Part shown: positions 52,758 through 61,493 of the stretch, in pieces | How positions within the stretch are numbered: the stretch's first letter is position 1 | Layout: each line of letters begins with the position of its first letter | DNA from: Nocardioides sp. Arc9.136 | GTDB lineage: Bacteria > Actinomycetota > Actinomycetes > Propionibacteriales > Nocardioidaceae | NCBI RefSeq assembly: GCF_030506255.1 | Contig: NZ_CP113431.1 | Location: 2,232,001 to 2,296,000, forward strand | Length of the DNA: 64,000 nt | Direction: 5' to 3' | Notes under the pieces: model-generated | Seen by the model: the letters and a program-made list of their open reading frames with translations, nothing else | What the model was told of the DNA's origin: nothing | Database searches by the model: none | Position numbers and translations under genes: made by a program

Positions 52758-54895
52758 GCGCTGCTGTCCTTCGTCGTCGTCTCACCGCTGCTTGTCATGG
52801 TAGGCGGTGACAACTGCTTGCCCGCTGCCGAGAGCTGGCGCAGGTAGTCGTTGTACTGCGCCAGTTGTCGTCCGTTCTCGCGGTCCTCGCGCCGGTCGAA
52901 TCGCCGCCGTTCGCGCCCATCGGCGCGAACCCACGAGATCAGGAGCGCGATCGCCATGACCAAGAGGGGGTACTCGCCCATGCCCCACCCGATGGACGCG
53001 CCGAGGTACTGGTCGCCGGCCAGGGTGTCGCCCCAGTCTCGTCCGAGTGCTGCGAACCAGTCTTCGGCCAGGATGCGGCTGCTGGACATCAGCGTGACCG
53101 AGAACAAGGCGTGGAACCCGAAGGTGATCATCACCAGCAGCGCTCGCAAGGGGTACGGGGGCCGTTGTAGGCCGGGGTCGTCGCCGACGATCACCTCCGC
53201 GAACAGGTATCCCGAAGCCATGAAGTGCACCGTCATCAGCACGTGGGCGGTGTGCGCTTCCAGCGACGTTTCGAACAGTGAGGAGTAGTAGAACGCGACC
53301 ATGCCGACGACGAAGAGCGCCGAGGCCACCACGGGATGGCCGAGCAACTGTGCGGGCAGGGAGTGGACTAGTTGCAGCAGCCATTCGCGTGGGCCGCGCG
53401 AGCCGTCGGTGCGGCGGCGCAGCGTCCGCAGTGCCAGCGTCACCGGTGTTCCCAGCACCAGGAACGTGGGCACCGCCGTGGCGATGGTCATGTGCTGGAC
53501 CATGTGCATGCTGAACAGCACGCGCCCGTAGGTGTTCGGGGCGCCGTTGGTTGCCCAGATGAACAACAGCCAGCCGGTGACCCACGAGGCGGTGCGGAGC
53601 CAGGACCAGGCCACGCCGCGTCGGCGCAGCCGGCGCACGCCGATGAGGTACCAGGCGATGGCGCCGACCGCGATCGGCAAGAACAGGGTGTCCAGGTTCC
53701 AACGGGTGAACCAGCCTGCCGCGTCCAGGGCCGGCGGCATGACTGTGCCCAGCATGGACTGCGCGGTCGTCAGGGGTTCCTGGCCGCCTGCCGGGGCGGG
53801 TGGTGCGGTACGACTCAGGGCCACGCCGATGCCGGCGGCGCCCGCCAGGACGACAAGCTCGACGACGACCAAGCGCGCGAAGGCCCCGCCAACGCTCTTT
53901 CCGGCGCCGCCCGTGCCGCCCGTGTCGCCCGTGTCGCGGGAGTCTTGTTTGGTCCGGTCGAGTCGGTCGATGAGGTGATGTCGGTGCCACCATCCGGCTG
54001 CGGCGAGGCACGCTACGGCGCCCACCTTGGCAGCCAGCAGGGCCCCGTACGACGACCACGCCGCTCCCGGGCTGGGGAGGCGAAGCCAGGCGCCGGCCAG
54101 TCCCGAAGCGCTGACGAGCACCAGGCCCCAGCCGGCCAGGACCGAGTACCGGCGAACCACGCTCGCCAAGCTCGGTCCGAGCTGCCGCCAGATGAGTGCA
54201 AGGGCTAGGAGCCCGCCGAACCACACGCTGATGCCGACCAGGTGCACCATCTGCAGGTTCACCGCGTCGTTGTGGTTCAGCGTGCCGGCCGCGTGCCCAG
54301 TCAGCGCGATCGGCCACAGCGCCACGAGGGCGGTCGCGGTGACGAGCCCGAGGGTGGAGGTGCGCTGGAGCAGAGCGGAGCCCACCGCGACCACCGCGGC
54401 CAGCGCTGCACCCCAGAGCAAATACTGGCCCAGCTCATAGGAACGAGCGAAGAACACGACCTCGCTCCAGAACCCGGCCTGGCGGGGGGCGGTGCCTGAG
54501 GCGTCGGCGTAAACCAGGGCCAGGAGCGCGCCATCGGCTACAACCCAGGCGGTCGCGCACAGCTGTGCGACCAGCACCAGCCGCCCTCGTATCCCCCTCA
54601 CTCTGTTCTCGTCCTTGCCCGGGTGCGCCGGGGGGACACAGGTCGCAGCCACCACCAGGGCGCCGACCGCACCCATCGCGACCATGTCGCGCAGCACCTG
54701 CACCGTCGGTAGCGCGACCCGGGTGACGACCCCAGGGTCGGGCAGGCCGGGCACGCCCAAGGGCGCCAGTCCGCCGGAGAGTCCGGCGGCCAGCAGCGTC
54801 ACCGCGACAGCCCAGACCAGGAGCCCGCCGAGCAAGATCGGGGCGCGACGTCGGCCAGCCCCCAACTCGCCGAGGCGGGCAGGCGACGTGGTCAC
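52754..54895 (-). CDS. CopD and CtaG (caa3 assembly) fusion protein
   Basis: A 713-residue membrane protein with about 15 segments. The N-terminal half is CopD-like (residues about 100-330: LTGHAAGTLNHNDAVNLQMV and HLVGISVWFGGLLAL). The C-terminal half is a caa3-type CtaG domain (about 395-670) with SMHMVQHMTIATAVPTFLVL, HVLMTVHFMASGYLFAEVIV and FGFHALFSVTLMSS, rich in His that may carry copper. It probably moves copper toward heme-copper oxidase assembly. A GTG start overlaps the CopC stop. The RDTGDTGGTGGAGKS linker is repeat-coded. Confidence 0.87.
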   Translation of the reverse strand: MTTSPARLGELGAGRRRAPILLGGLLVWAVAVTLLAAGLSGGLAPLGVPGLPDPGVVTRVALPTVQVLRDMVAMGAVGALVVAATCVPPAHPGKDENRVRGIRGRLVLVAQLCATAWVVADGALLALVYADASGTAPRQAGFWSEVVFFARSYELGQYLLWGAALAAVVAVGSALLQRTSTLGLVTATALVALWPIALTGHAAGTLNHNDAVNLQMVHLVGISVWFGGLLALALIWRQLGPSLASVVRRYSVLAGWGLVLVSASGLAGAWLRLPSPGAAWSSYGALLAAKVGAVACLAAAGWWHRHHLIDRLDRTKQDSRDTGDTGGTGGAGKSVGGAFARLVVVELVVLAGAAGIGVALSRTAPPAPAGGQEPLTTAQSMLGTVMPPALDAAGWFTRWNLDTLFLPIAVGAIAWYLIGVRRLRRRGVAWSWLRTASWVTGWLLFIWATNGAPNTYGRVLFSMHMVQHMTIATAVPTFLVLGTPVTLALRTLRRRTDGSRGPREWLLQLVHSLPAQLLGHPVVASALFVVGMVAFYYSSLFETSLEAHTAHVLMTVHFMASGYLFAEVIVGDDPGLQRPPYPLRALLVMITFGFHALFSVTLMSSSRILAEDWFAALGRDWGDTLAGDQYLGASIGWGMGEYPLLVMAIALLISWVRADGRERRRFDRREDRENGRQLAQYNDYLRQLSAAGKQLSPPTMTSSGETTTKDSSA

Positions 54896-55710
54896 TGGTC
54901 CGTCCGACGGGCCAGGCGAACCGCCGCCAGCACGGCGAGCACCAGCAGGACTGCCAGTGTTCCGCCGGCCAAGAGCACCGCAGCCCAGGGCGTGCCAGTC
55001 GAGCCGGACGGGGTCTCGGCGGCGCCGGGGTTAGAGGTTGGCTCTTCGTCGGCGTTGGAGGGCGCCGGTGTGCTCGGCGGTCCTGCGGCGGCCGGCGCCT
55101 TGCTGGTCCGAGCGCCGTCGGCACTTTCGCTGGGGCTGTCGGCGGAGTTGCTGCCGGGGTTGCTGCTGGGGTTGTCACCGGCGGGCGTTTGGGTGGCCGC
55201 GACCCTCAAGGTGCTCTGGCCCGTCACCGGGTGTCCATCGCGCGAGACCACCCGGTAGACAACCGTCCAGTCCTGGGCCCGGTCTGCGGCGACGTTGAGC
55301 GAGTCGGGGATCGTGGCGATCAGCGTGCTGGTGTTGGCCCCCCGCTGTACCTGCGCACGCACCGCGGGCCCGCCGTCGACGCGCACCGCGACGGTGCTCA
55401 GGTCCGGCGTCATCTGCTCGGAGAAGACCAGGGTGATGGTGGTTGGTGGGTCCGGCACGTGGGCGCCGTCGGCCGGGTCGATGGATATCAGTGCGGTGTG
55501 GGCGGCTGCCGGCGCCGACGCCCCGAGCAGAACGGCACCAGCCAGCGCGGTGCCGGCCAGCGTCCGACGCAGCTGTCGGTGCTCGTCCAGCCAGCGGTAC
55601 ATCGCTGCCGCAGCCCCCGCAATTGCCCTCCGGACTACCAGTGCCTTCGCTGGGCGGGCGGTGGCTGCAGGAGGTGGGGGCATGGCCGTCGTCGGCGCGC
55701 GATGCGTCAT
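54892..55710 (-). CDS. CopC-like periplasmic copper protein, membrane-anchored
   Basis: A 272-residue protein. A long lead is followed by a signal ending at APAAAHTALI; cleavage would leave the mature N-terminal His that binds copper. The core matches CopC: SIDPADGAHVPDPPTTITLV, FSEQM, and VVSRDGHPVTGQSTL with the Asp/His copper ligands. A Ser/Pro/Asn-rich stalk leads to a C-terminal membrane segment (WAAVLLAGGTLAVLLVLAVL). The ATG overlaps the stop of the small protein gene (ATGA). Confidence 0.88.
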   Translation of the reverse strand: MTHRAPTTAMPPPPAATARPAKALVVRRAIAGAAAAMYRWLDEHRQLRRTLAGTALAGAVLLGASAPAAAHTALISIDPADGAHVPDPPTTITLVFSEQMTPDLSTVAVRVDGGPAVRAQVQRGANTSTLIATIPDSLNVAADRAQDWTVVYRVVSRDGHPVTGQSTLRVAATQTPAGDNPSSNPGSNSADSPSESADGARTSKAPAAAGPPSTPAPSNADEEPTSNPGAAETPSGSTGTPWAAVLLAGGTLAVLLVLAVLAAVRLARRTDQ

Positions 55711-55817
55711 CGCCGGCCTCGTGCGATCCAGTACATCGCCAGAGCCGTAGCGATGAGTGTGAACAGGCCGATGACCACGGTGGACAGGGTCTGGGAGGTG
55801 GCACTCATGTCCCTCAT
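55707..55817 (-). CDS. 36-residue membrane protein in the ResB-CcsB operon
   Basis: ATG 55817 overlaps the CcsB stop (ATGA) and its own stop overlaps the CopC start. It reads MRDMSATSQTL then STVVIGLFTLIATALAMYWI and ARGRR: one membrane helix with a basic cytoplasmic end. Small helper subunits such as CcmD, CydX or CcoS have this shape, but I cannot assign it to any. Overlap on both sides argues it is really translated. ATG 55808 is an alternative start. Confidence 0.7.
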   Translation of the reverse strand: MRDMSATSQTLSTVVIGLFTLIATALAMYWIARGRR

Positions 55818-56788
55818 ACCCCTGCGTAGGAGTGCAGGCCGGGGATCCACATGTTGACTCCAAAGAAGTTGAACAGGAACGCTGCGAAGCCCGCGAGGGC
55901 CAGATAGCCACTGCGGCGACGCCACTTCGCTGTCGACAGGGCGTGTAGGTGGGCTGCGTAGAACACCCAGGTGATGAAGGCCCAGGTCTCCTTGGGGTCC
56001 CAGCCCCAGTAGCGGCCCCAGGCGTTCTCGGCCCACACCGCCCCGGCGATGACCGCGAACGTCCAGATCGGGAACGCCACCAGATGCACGGTTCCGGCGA
56101 AGTCGGCGAAGGTGTCCGACGTGCCCGCATCGTTGCCTGCGGCGCCCGGGGCGCGTCGGCGCCGGCTGCTGTCGCTCACCAGGTGCGCGACGGTGGCGAC
56201 CGCACCCACACAGAACAGGGCACCGGCGACGATGGCAGCAGCGACGTGGACGACGAGCCACCGCGAGTTCAGCACGGGTACGAGCTCGTCAACCGGGGTG
56301 TACAGCGAGGTCACCGAGACGCCAAGCAGGATGAGGATCAGCGCGATCACCCAGGCCGCCAACTGCCCGACGGCGCGCCGGCGCACACTGCCCACCAACA
56401 CCACAGCGACGGTCGCTGAGCCGGTGAGTCCGAACTCGTACATGTTGCCCCACGGCACCCGCTGGGCGGCGAGGCCGCGGCAGACGACGGCTGCGATGAG
56501 CACGCCGGTCGCGAACGCGAGGATCACCGTCGCTGCTCGCTCGACGCGGCCTGAGCGGCCCGAGCGGCCCGAGCGGCCCGAGGCTGCCGTCGCGTCGAGG
56601 CTGTGTGGTGCGGCTAGCTGCTGTGTGGGCTGCGCGGCCGCGGCGGCTGCGGCGGCCGGTTCTGCGGCAGGCTGGCGACGGGCCAGGGCACCAAAGACAG
56701 CGAACGCGACTAAAGCGATCCCGAACGCGGCCAGGGCTATGGTGACCAAGGCGTCGGAGAGTCGTGCGATGTCGGCGGCGGAGGTCAT
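55814..56788 (-). CDS. ccsB: CcsB/CcsA-type cytochrome c heme lyase subunit
   Basis: A 324-residue membrane protein with about eight segments. The heme-handling tryptophan motif is WGRYWGWDPKETWAFITWVF near residue 260, with His in AAHLHAL and VHVAAAI. A short SGRSGRSGRSGR linker is coded by 9-bp repeats. It moves heme across the membrane and joins it to apocytochrome c with ResB. It overlaps the ResB stop by one base. Confidence 0.9.
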   Translation of the reverse strand: MTSAADIARLSDALVTIALAAFGIALVAFAVFGALARRQPAAEPAAAAAAAAQPTQQLAAPHSLDATAASGRSGRSGRSGRVERAATVILAFATGVLIAAVVCRGLAAQRVPWGNMYEFGLTGSATVAVVLVGSVRRRAVGQLAAWVIALILILLGVSVTSLYTPVDELVPVLNSRWLVVHVAAAIVAGALFCVGAVATVAHLVSDSSRRRRAPGAAGNDAGTSDTFADFAGTVHLVAFPIWTFAVIAGAVWAENAWGRYWGWDPKETWAFITWVFYAAHLHALSTAKWRRRSGYLALAGFAAFLFNFFGVNMWIPGLHSYAGV

Positions 56789-58518
56789 CAGGCAGGGTCC
56801 TTCGTTGCTGGTGTTGCGGGGATGACTGCGGCGGTGGCTGCGGCGACGATCGCCTCGATTTCCTCGGCGGGCACCGGCCGACGTGCCAGCGACCGGGCCC
56901 CGACCTCGAGGGTGACCGCGTCGATCCGGCGCACCCACAGCCGTCGACGCGCCACACCCAGCGAGATCGTGAGCCCGAGCAGGAGCAGCACGGCAGCGAA
57001 CAGGGCGACTTCCTTGCCGGGGTCTCGGGCGACCTGGAAGTTGGCGAACCGCGACACCCCATCGAAGGTCACCGATCCAAGCCCGTTGGGCAGCTCGGCG
57101 GTCTGTCCGGGCGCCAGCGAGACGCGCCAGACTTCACCGTCGGGTTCGCGGACCTTCTCGAGGTCGTCGACGTCGAGGGTGAACACCGACTGCGAGGCGC
57201 CCTCGTCGAGGCCAAGATCGCCGGTGAACGCTGTCAGCTGAACCCGGGGGTTCACTGCGTTGGGGTAGGCCGAGGTGTCCAAACCTTCTGCGCCGCGGAC
57301 CGCAGTGGGCAAGAACAAGCCCTGGAGCGCTAACGACGCCGGCCGGGCGTCGGGAACCTTGATGACGCCGTCGGAGGTGAAGTTCTGGTCCATCGGCAGG
57401 AAAATGGTGGGCCCCGACATCGCCACGTTGCCCTCCCCGTCCCGCACCGTCAGCTCGGGGGCGTAGCCGTGACCGGTGAGGAAGAACTTCGTGCCGTCGA
57501 CGTCAAGAGGGCGGTTGGGCCGGATCGCGAAGGTGCCGTCACCGGCTTCCGGGCTGCGGTAGGCCACGGCCGCCTCGAAGTCGCGCGGCTCCCCGAAGCG
57601 AGGGCCACTGGTCTCGAAGGAGGCATCGAACTTTTCCAGGGTGAAGTCCAGCGGTTCCAGATCTGCAATATCCGCCCAGGGCGCTGGGGTCAGGGCGTCG
57701 TAGGAGGACGCGACGTTGGTGAAGGTCGCGCCTTCGACGACGGCGACGCGGCCCTCGTAGCCGAACAGTCGTCCGCCGGCGACACCGACCAGCAGGACCA
57801 GCAATGACAGGTGGAAGCCGAGGTTGCCGAGCTCGCGGAGGTGGCCCTTCTCGGCGCGGACCTCGCCGTCGGCGATCGCGACGCGGAATCGTCGGCCGCG
57901 CAGCGCGTCGGAGGCGGCGTCCAGGGCGAGGTCAGCGTCGGCGACCTGAACCAGCTGGTGATGGCTCTCACGGGACAGGCGCCGCGGCGCTGCGGGCGGG
58001 GCGGCGCGGTACTCGTGCCACAGCTTGAGACAGCGCGGCAGCACGCAGCCAATCATCGAGATCAGCAGCAGGACGTAGATGGCAGCGAACCACGGCGCGC
58101 TGTAGACCTCAAAGAGCCACAGGCGGTCAAGCCATGGGGCTAGGTCGGGATGGTCGCGGAAGTACTGTGGGACCGCCGCGGGGTCGCTGGCCACTCCGCG
58201 CTGCGGGAGCAGGGAGCCGGGGATGGCGCAGAGCGCGAGGAGGATCAGCAGCACCACGGCCGTGCGCATGGCGGTCAACCGTCGCCAGCTCCATCGCAGC
58301 CACGCGACGAGTTCTCCCGGTGGCGGGTGCGGGTCGGTGGCTGCGGTGGCCGCGGTGCCCCCAGAGCCATCGGGGCCGACGGCGGGGCCCCGGCCGTCTC
58401 GCCCATCGGGCTGGTCGAGCTCACTCCGGTCGGCGCCGGCGGCTCGCCCGGTCTCGTCCTTGGTCGCGTCGGCGCCGCTGCTCGGACTGTTCAGCGGGTA
58501 CGCGCCTTCATCACCCAT
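56788..58518 (-). CDS. ResB-like cytochrome c biogenesis protein
   Basis: A 576-residue System II protein. A 75-residue Asp/Gly-rich cytosolic lead precedes membrane helices (AVVLLILLALCAIPGSLLP, FAAIYVLLLISMIGCVL), then HLRELGNLGFHLSLLVLLVG with a likely heme-binding His, a large external domain, and a last helix near residue 520. It holds apocytochrome c/heme with CcsB. ATG 58518 is seven bases after the TAGTAT -10 box, suggesting a leaderless mRNA; ATG 58527 lies within the operator and is less likely. First gene of the operon through the M56 gene. Confidence 0.88.
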   Translation of the reverse strand: MGDEGAYPLNSPSSGADATKDETGRAAGADRSELDQPDGRDGRGPAVGPDGSGGTAATAATDPHPPPGELVAWLRWSWRRLTAMRTAVVLLILLALCAIPGSLLPQRGVASDPAAVPQYFRDHPDLAPWLDRLWLFEVYSAPWFAAIYVLLLISMIGCVLPRCLKLWHEYRAAPPAAPRRLSRESHHQLVQVADADLALDAASDALRGRRFRVAIADGEVRAEKGHLRELGNLGFHLSLLVLLVGVAGGRLFGYEGRVAVVEGATFTNVASSYDALTPAPWADIADLEPLDFTLEKFDASFETSGPRFGEPRDFEAAVAYRSPEAGDGTFAIRPNRPLDVDGTKFFLTGHGYAPELTVRDGEGNVAMSGPTIFLPMDQNFTSDGVIKVPDARPASLALQGLFLPTAVRGAEGLDTSAYPNAVNPRVQLTAFTGDLGLDEGASQSVFTLDVDDLEKVREPDGEVWRVSLAPGQTAELPNGLGSVTFDGVSRFANFQVARDPGKEVALFAAVLLLLGLTISLGVARRRLWVRRIDAVTLEVGARSLARRPVPAEEIEAIVAAATAAVIPATPATKDPA

Positions 58519-58526
58519 CCCCGACA

Positions 58527-58543
58527 TACTATCTGCCCTAGTA
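58527..58543. promoter_or_regulatory. TACTA-N7-TAGTA operator, copy 2 (Lnt / ResB divergent promoter)
   Basis: TACTATCTGCCCTAGTA is the same 17-bp dyad as at 48243. On plus, TACTAT is a -10 box for Lnt; on minus, TAGTAT (58531-58526) is a -10 box for the ResB-to-BlaI operon. A bound repressor would cover both promoters at once. Confidence 0.7.
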
Positions 58544-58556
58544 GAAGGGTGGAGGG

Positions 58557-60365
58557 GTGGCATCGGGGGCGGGTGGCAAGACGGCGCCGAGGACGGCAGC
58601 GGCGCCAGGGGTGTCCCGGCCGGGAAGGTGGGGCGGGAGACGACGCGCGGCCGAGCCGCCCCAAGCAGGGGCGAGGGCGACGTCGCGGCGCGGTGACGCT
58701 GCGCCCTTCCACCGCGACGCGCCGTTGTCCGAACCTGTCTGCGTCGGCGTCGCTGCGATCGGCGGCGCGCTGACCGCGTGGGCGTCCCCGCCGTGGTCAG
58801 TGCCCCTCCTGGCCCCCCTCGGCGTCGCCTTGTTGTTCTGGGCGTGCCGGGGCCGAGGGGCCGGGTTTGGCGCGGCGATGGGCGTGGTCTTCGGCGCGGC
58901 GTGTTTCGGGATCACGCTGTGGTGGCTGGCTGAGTCGATCGCTCCTCTGGCGTGGGTAGCGCTCGCTGGGTTGCAAGCCGGCTGGCTCGGGCTCGCCGGC
59001 GCGGGGATATCGCTCGTTGGGCGTCTGCCCGGAGCGCCGTTGTGGGTGGCGTGCGTGTGGACGGCGGCCGAGTTGGCACGGTCGACTCAACCGTGGGGCG
59101 GAGTGCCGTGGGCTCGGTTGGGTTACACGGCTGTTGACACGCCGTGGCAGTCGGCACTCGGCGTGCTTGGCGTGAGCGCCACCGGGACGCTGATCGCCCT
59201 GATGGGCGCCGTGATGTCGGCCGGCTTGGCCGCACTCGTCGCGGCGGGCCGCGTCCGCGGCAATGGGGGGTCGAACTTCTCCGGTGGGCTGCGTCAGCAG
59301 AGCTGGGCGTGGCGGCAGGCAGGCAGCCCGAGCTCCCCGCTGCGCCGCGGACTCACCGCAGCAGCGGGGATCGTCGCACTGGCCGGGGGTGGCGCGGCAA
59401 CGCAGCCTGGCGGGCAGGCCCAGGCGGCCTCAGAGCTCACCGTGGGGATCGTGCAGGGCGGCGTGCCGGGCTCTGGCACCGAGGTGGCCGCACATCATCG
59501 GGCGGTCACGGCTCGCCACCTTGCGCAGACACGGGACCTGATGGGCGCCGGCGCCAACGAGAAGGTCTCGGCGTCCGCGCTCGACCTTCTGGTGTGGCCG
59601 GAGAACGCGACCGCAGTCGACCCTGACCGTGACCATACGGCGCGCGAAAGCCTCAAGCTCGCGTCCCGACTGGCCGGCGCACCGTTGCTGGCCGGGTCGA
59701 TCGTCGATGGAGCCCGCGCCGATGAGGCGTTGAACCAGTCAATCGTATGGACGTCCGCCGGACCGACGGCGCGGTACACCAAGCAGCACCTGGTGCCGTT
59801 CGGGGAGTATGTGCCACTTCGGTCCCTGGCTAGCCGAGTTTCGGCGCGCGTGGCGCAGATCCCACGGGACATGCAACCGGGGCCGTCGCCGCAACCGATG
59901 TCAGTCGGCGGCACCAAGATCGCTGTTGCCTTGTGTTTCGACGTCGCCTACGACGAGGTGCTTCGTGACCAGGTGGCCCGCGGAGCTGAACTCGCGGTAG
60001 TGCAGACCAGCAACGCGATGTTCCTTGGCACTGCGCAACCGGAGCAGCAGTGGGCGATCACGCGCGCGCGGGCAGTGGAGGTGGGCCGCACGGTGATCGT
60101 GGCGTCCATCAACGGCATCTCTGGGGTCATCGGCTCCGATGGCACTGTGGCGGAGCAGTTGCCGACCATCGGCGCTCACAGTGCGGTGGTGAGCGTGCCG
60201 GCCACTACCCGAACTACCTGGGCGGTCCGGCTGGGTGCGTGGCCCTCGCGGCTCGTGCTCGTCGCCGCGCTCGTCGCGCTGCTGACGGCCTCAGGGCGGG
60301 TGTGGCGTCAGACAGGCAGGCTGCTCAGCGGCCGGCCTCCGGGCCCGACTCCTACCAGGCGCTGA
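58557..60365 (+). CDS. lnt: Apolipoprotein N-acyltransferase
   Basis: A 602-residue enzyme. After a basic lead, about eight membrane segments (residues 60-300) are followed by a nitrilase domain. The catalytic triad is visible: Glu in LLVWPENATAV, Lys in YTKQHLVPFGEYVPL, and Cys in IAVALCFDVAYDEV. It adds the third acyl chain to lipoproteins. GTG 58557 has GAAGGG upstream. It shares the divergent operator with ResB. A second copy of lnt is likely on the chromosome. Confidence 0.92.
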   Translation: MASGAGGKTAPRTAAAPGVSRPGRWGGRRRAAEPPQAGARATSRRGDAAPFHRDAPLSEPVCVGVAAIGGALTAWASPPWSVPLLAPLGVALLFWACRGRGAGFGAAMGVVFGAACFGITLWWLAESIAPLAWVALAGLQAGWLGLAGAGISLVGRLPGAPLWVACVWTAAELARSTQPWGGVPWARLGYTAVDTPWQSALGVLGVSATGTLIALMGAVMSAGLAALVAAGRVRGNGGSNFSGGLRQQSWAWRQAGSPSSPLRRGLTAAAGIVALAGGGAATQPGGQAQAASELTVGIVQGGVPGSGTEVAAHHRAVTARHLAQTRDLMGAGANEKVSASALDLLVWPENATAVDPDRDHTARESLKLASRLAGAPLLAGSIVDGARADEALNQSIVWTSAGPTARYTKQHLVPFGEYVPLRSLASRVSARVAQIPRDMQPGPSPQPMSVGGTKIAVALCFDVAYDEVLRDQVARGAELAVVQTSNAMFLGTAQPEQQWAITRARAVEVGRTVIVASINGISGVIGSDGTVAEQLPTIGAHSAVVSVPATTRTTWAVRLGAWPSRLVLVAALVALLTASGRVWRQTGRLLSGRPPGPTPTRR

Positions 60366-60901
60366 CGGCTCGCCTGGCAGGTCGTGATTGTGCGCGAAAC
60401 TGGTCCGGACCAAACGCGCCACACCCTCCGTCAGCGTCCGCCGACGAGCGGTGATGACCGGTGTCGTCCGTTCGCCGCTTGGCCGCAGCGGTCATCACCC
60501 TCGGCTCCCAGATGTTGATGAACTCATCGGACGCCGTCGTTTCGACGCCCCGAGCCGCCCGCGACTCGGAGGTCGTAGGCGCCCTGCGAATTCCTGCGGT
60601 CCGAGCTCACCCGACCGGCTAGGCCTTCCTGTCTCCGCGGTCCCCGAGGCGGTCGCGGGGTTCCCGGTGCATCGAGCGCGGGCCCCAGCCTCAAGAACGC
60701 GCCGCGGCGCCAATCGCCGCCTAAGGGTGTTTCGGCGTCTGGTGCGGCCGCCTCGGGCTGCGCCGCCCGCGCTGGCTGTTGCCCGCGGGCCACCTGGATG
60801 CGCCCGCGCGGCCTGTCGTCAAGCAGGACGCAACCGCCACCCCGGCGTTCGTCCACGTCGGCGGTCGTCATGTGGTCTGACGTCACGGCCCTCGCGGTCA
60901 G
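60366..60901. other. Region without a clear gene
   Basis: About 535 bases after lnt. Both strands are open in places but no frame shows a protein family. A perfect inverted repeat, GTGATGACCG at 60451-60460 and CGGTCATCAC at 60489-60498, could be a terminator or protein site. Confidence 0.4.
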
Positions 60902-61378
60902 CTAGGAGCTGCTCCGCCTAGACGTGATTGCCGCGGCGAGCCGCTCCGGGTGACGAGTGCTGATCATCCAATACGGGGTGGGGTCGCGTGGATCCGCGAT
61001 GCCGACGCGGACTGCGTCAGCCAGGTACGGGCGCAGCAACAGGTACGCGCGCGGGTCGGCGTCCCGCCCGGCCAGCAGTCGCGTTTCGTCGCGATCCAGG
61101 GCCGTGACCACGCCCAGCAGGTCGACGTCGATGCGCGCTCGGCCGGCCCGCAACACACCGGCGTCTACAGCGACCACAGCCGAACCCCACCCAAGGAGCG
61201 GCCCAACGATCGCTGCGACAAGCGCACTGGTCGACGCCCACAGCACGACCGGAGGAACAGCCACCGCTAGAGCGAGCCAGAACGACGCCAACATCAGCCA
61301 CACGACCAACCACCAACGCATCGGCAGGCGGAGTCGCTCGCGGTAGGGCCTCGTTGCGCGCTTGTCGCCGGTCACCAC
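60902..61378 (-). CDS. DUF3093 family membrane protein
   Basis: A 158-residue protein: basic N-terminus YRERLRLPMRWWLVV, then two membrane helices (WLMLASFWLALAVAVPPVVL and ALVAAIVGPLLGWGSAVVAV), then a cytosolic domain with RAYLLLRPYLADAVRVGIAD and DPTPYWMISTRHPERLAAAI, all typical for DUF3093. Members normally lie beside dut on actinobacterial chromosomes; here it is apart. Function unknown. GTG 61378 or 61375. Confidence 0.82.
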   Translation of the reverse strand: MVTGDKRATRPYRERLRLPMRWWLVVWLMLASFWLALAVAVPPVVLWASTSALVAAIVGPLLGWGSAVVAVDAGVLRAGRARIDVDLLGVVTALDRDETRLLAGRDADPRAYLLLRPYLADAVRVGIADPRDPTPYWMISTRHPERLAAAITSRRSSS

Positions 61379-61493
61379 CGCACGCCTCCACCGGCCGTCC
61401 GCTCACCGACGGTCATGCCTAGACTCCGATTCCACGCCCTCAGCGTCACCCCGCCAAGGTAAGGACTGCGCGCGGTGCCGGGCGATCTGATCA

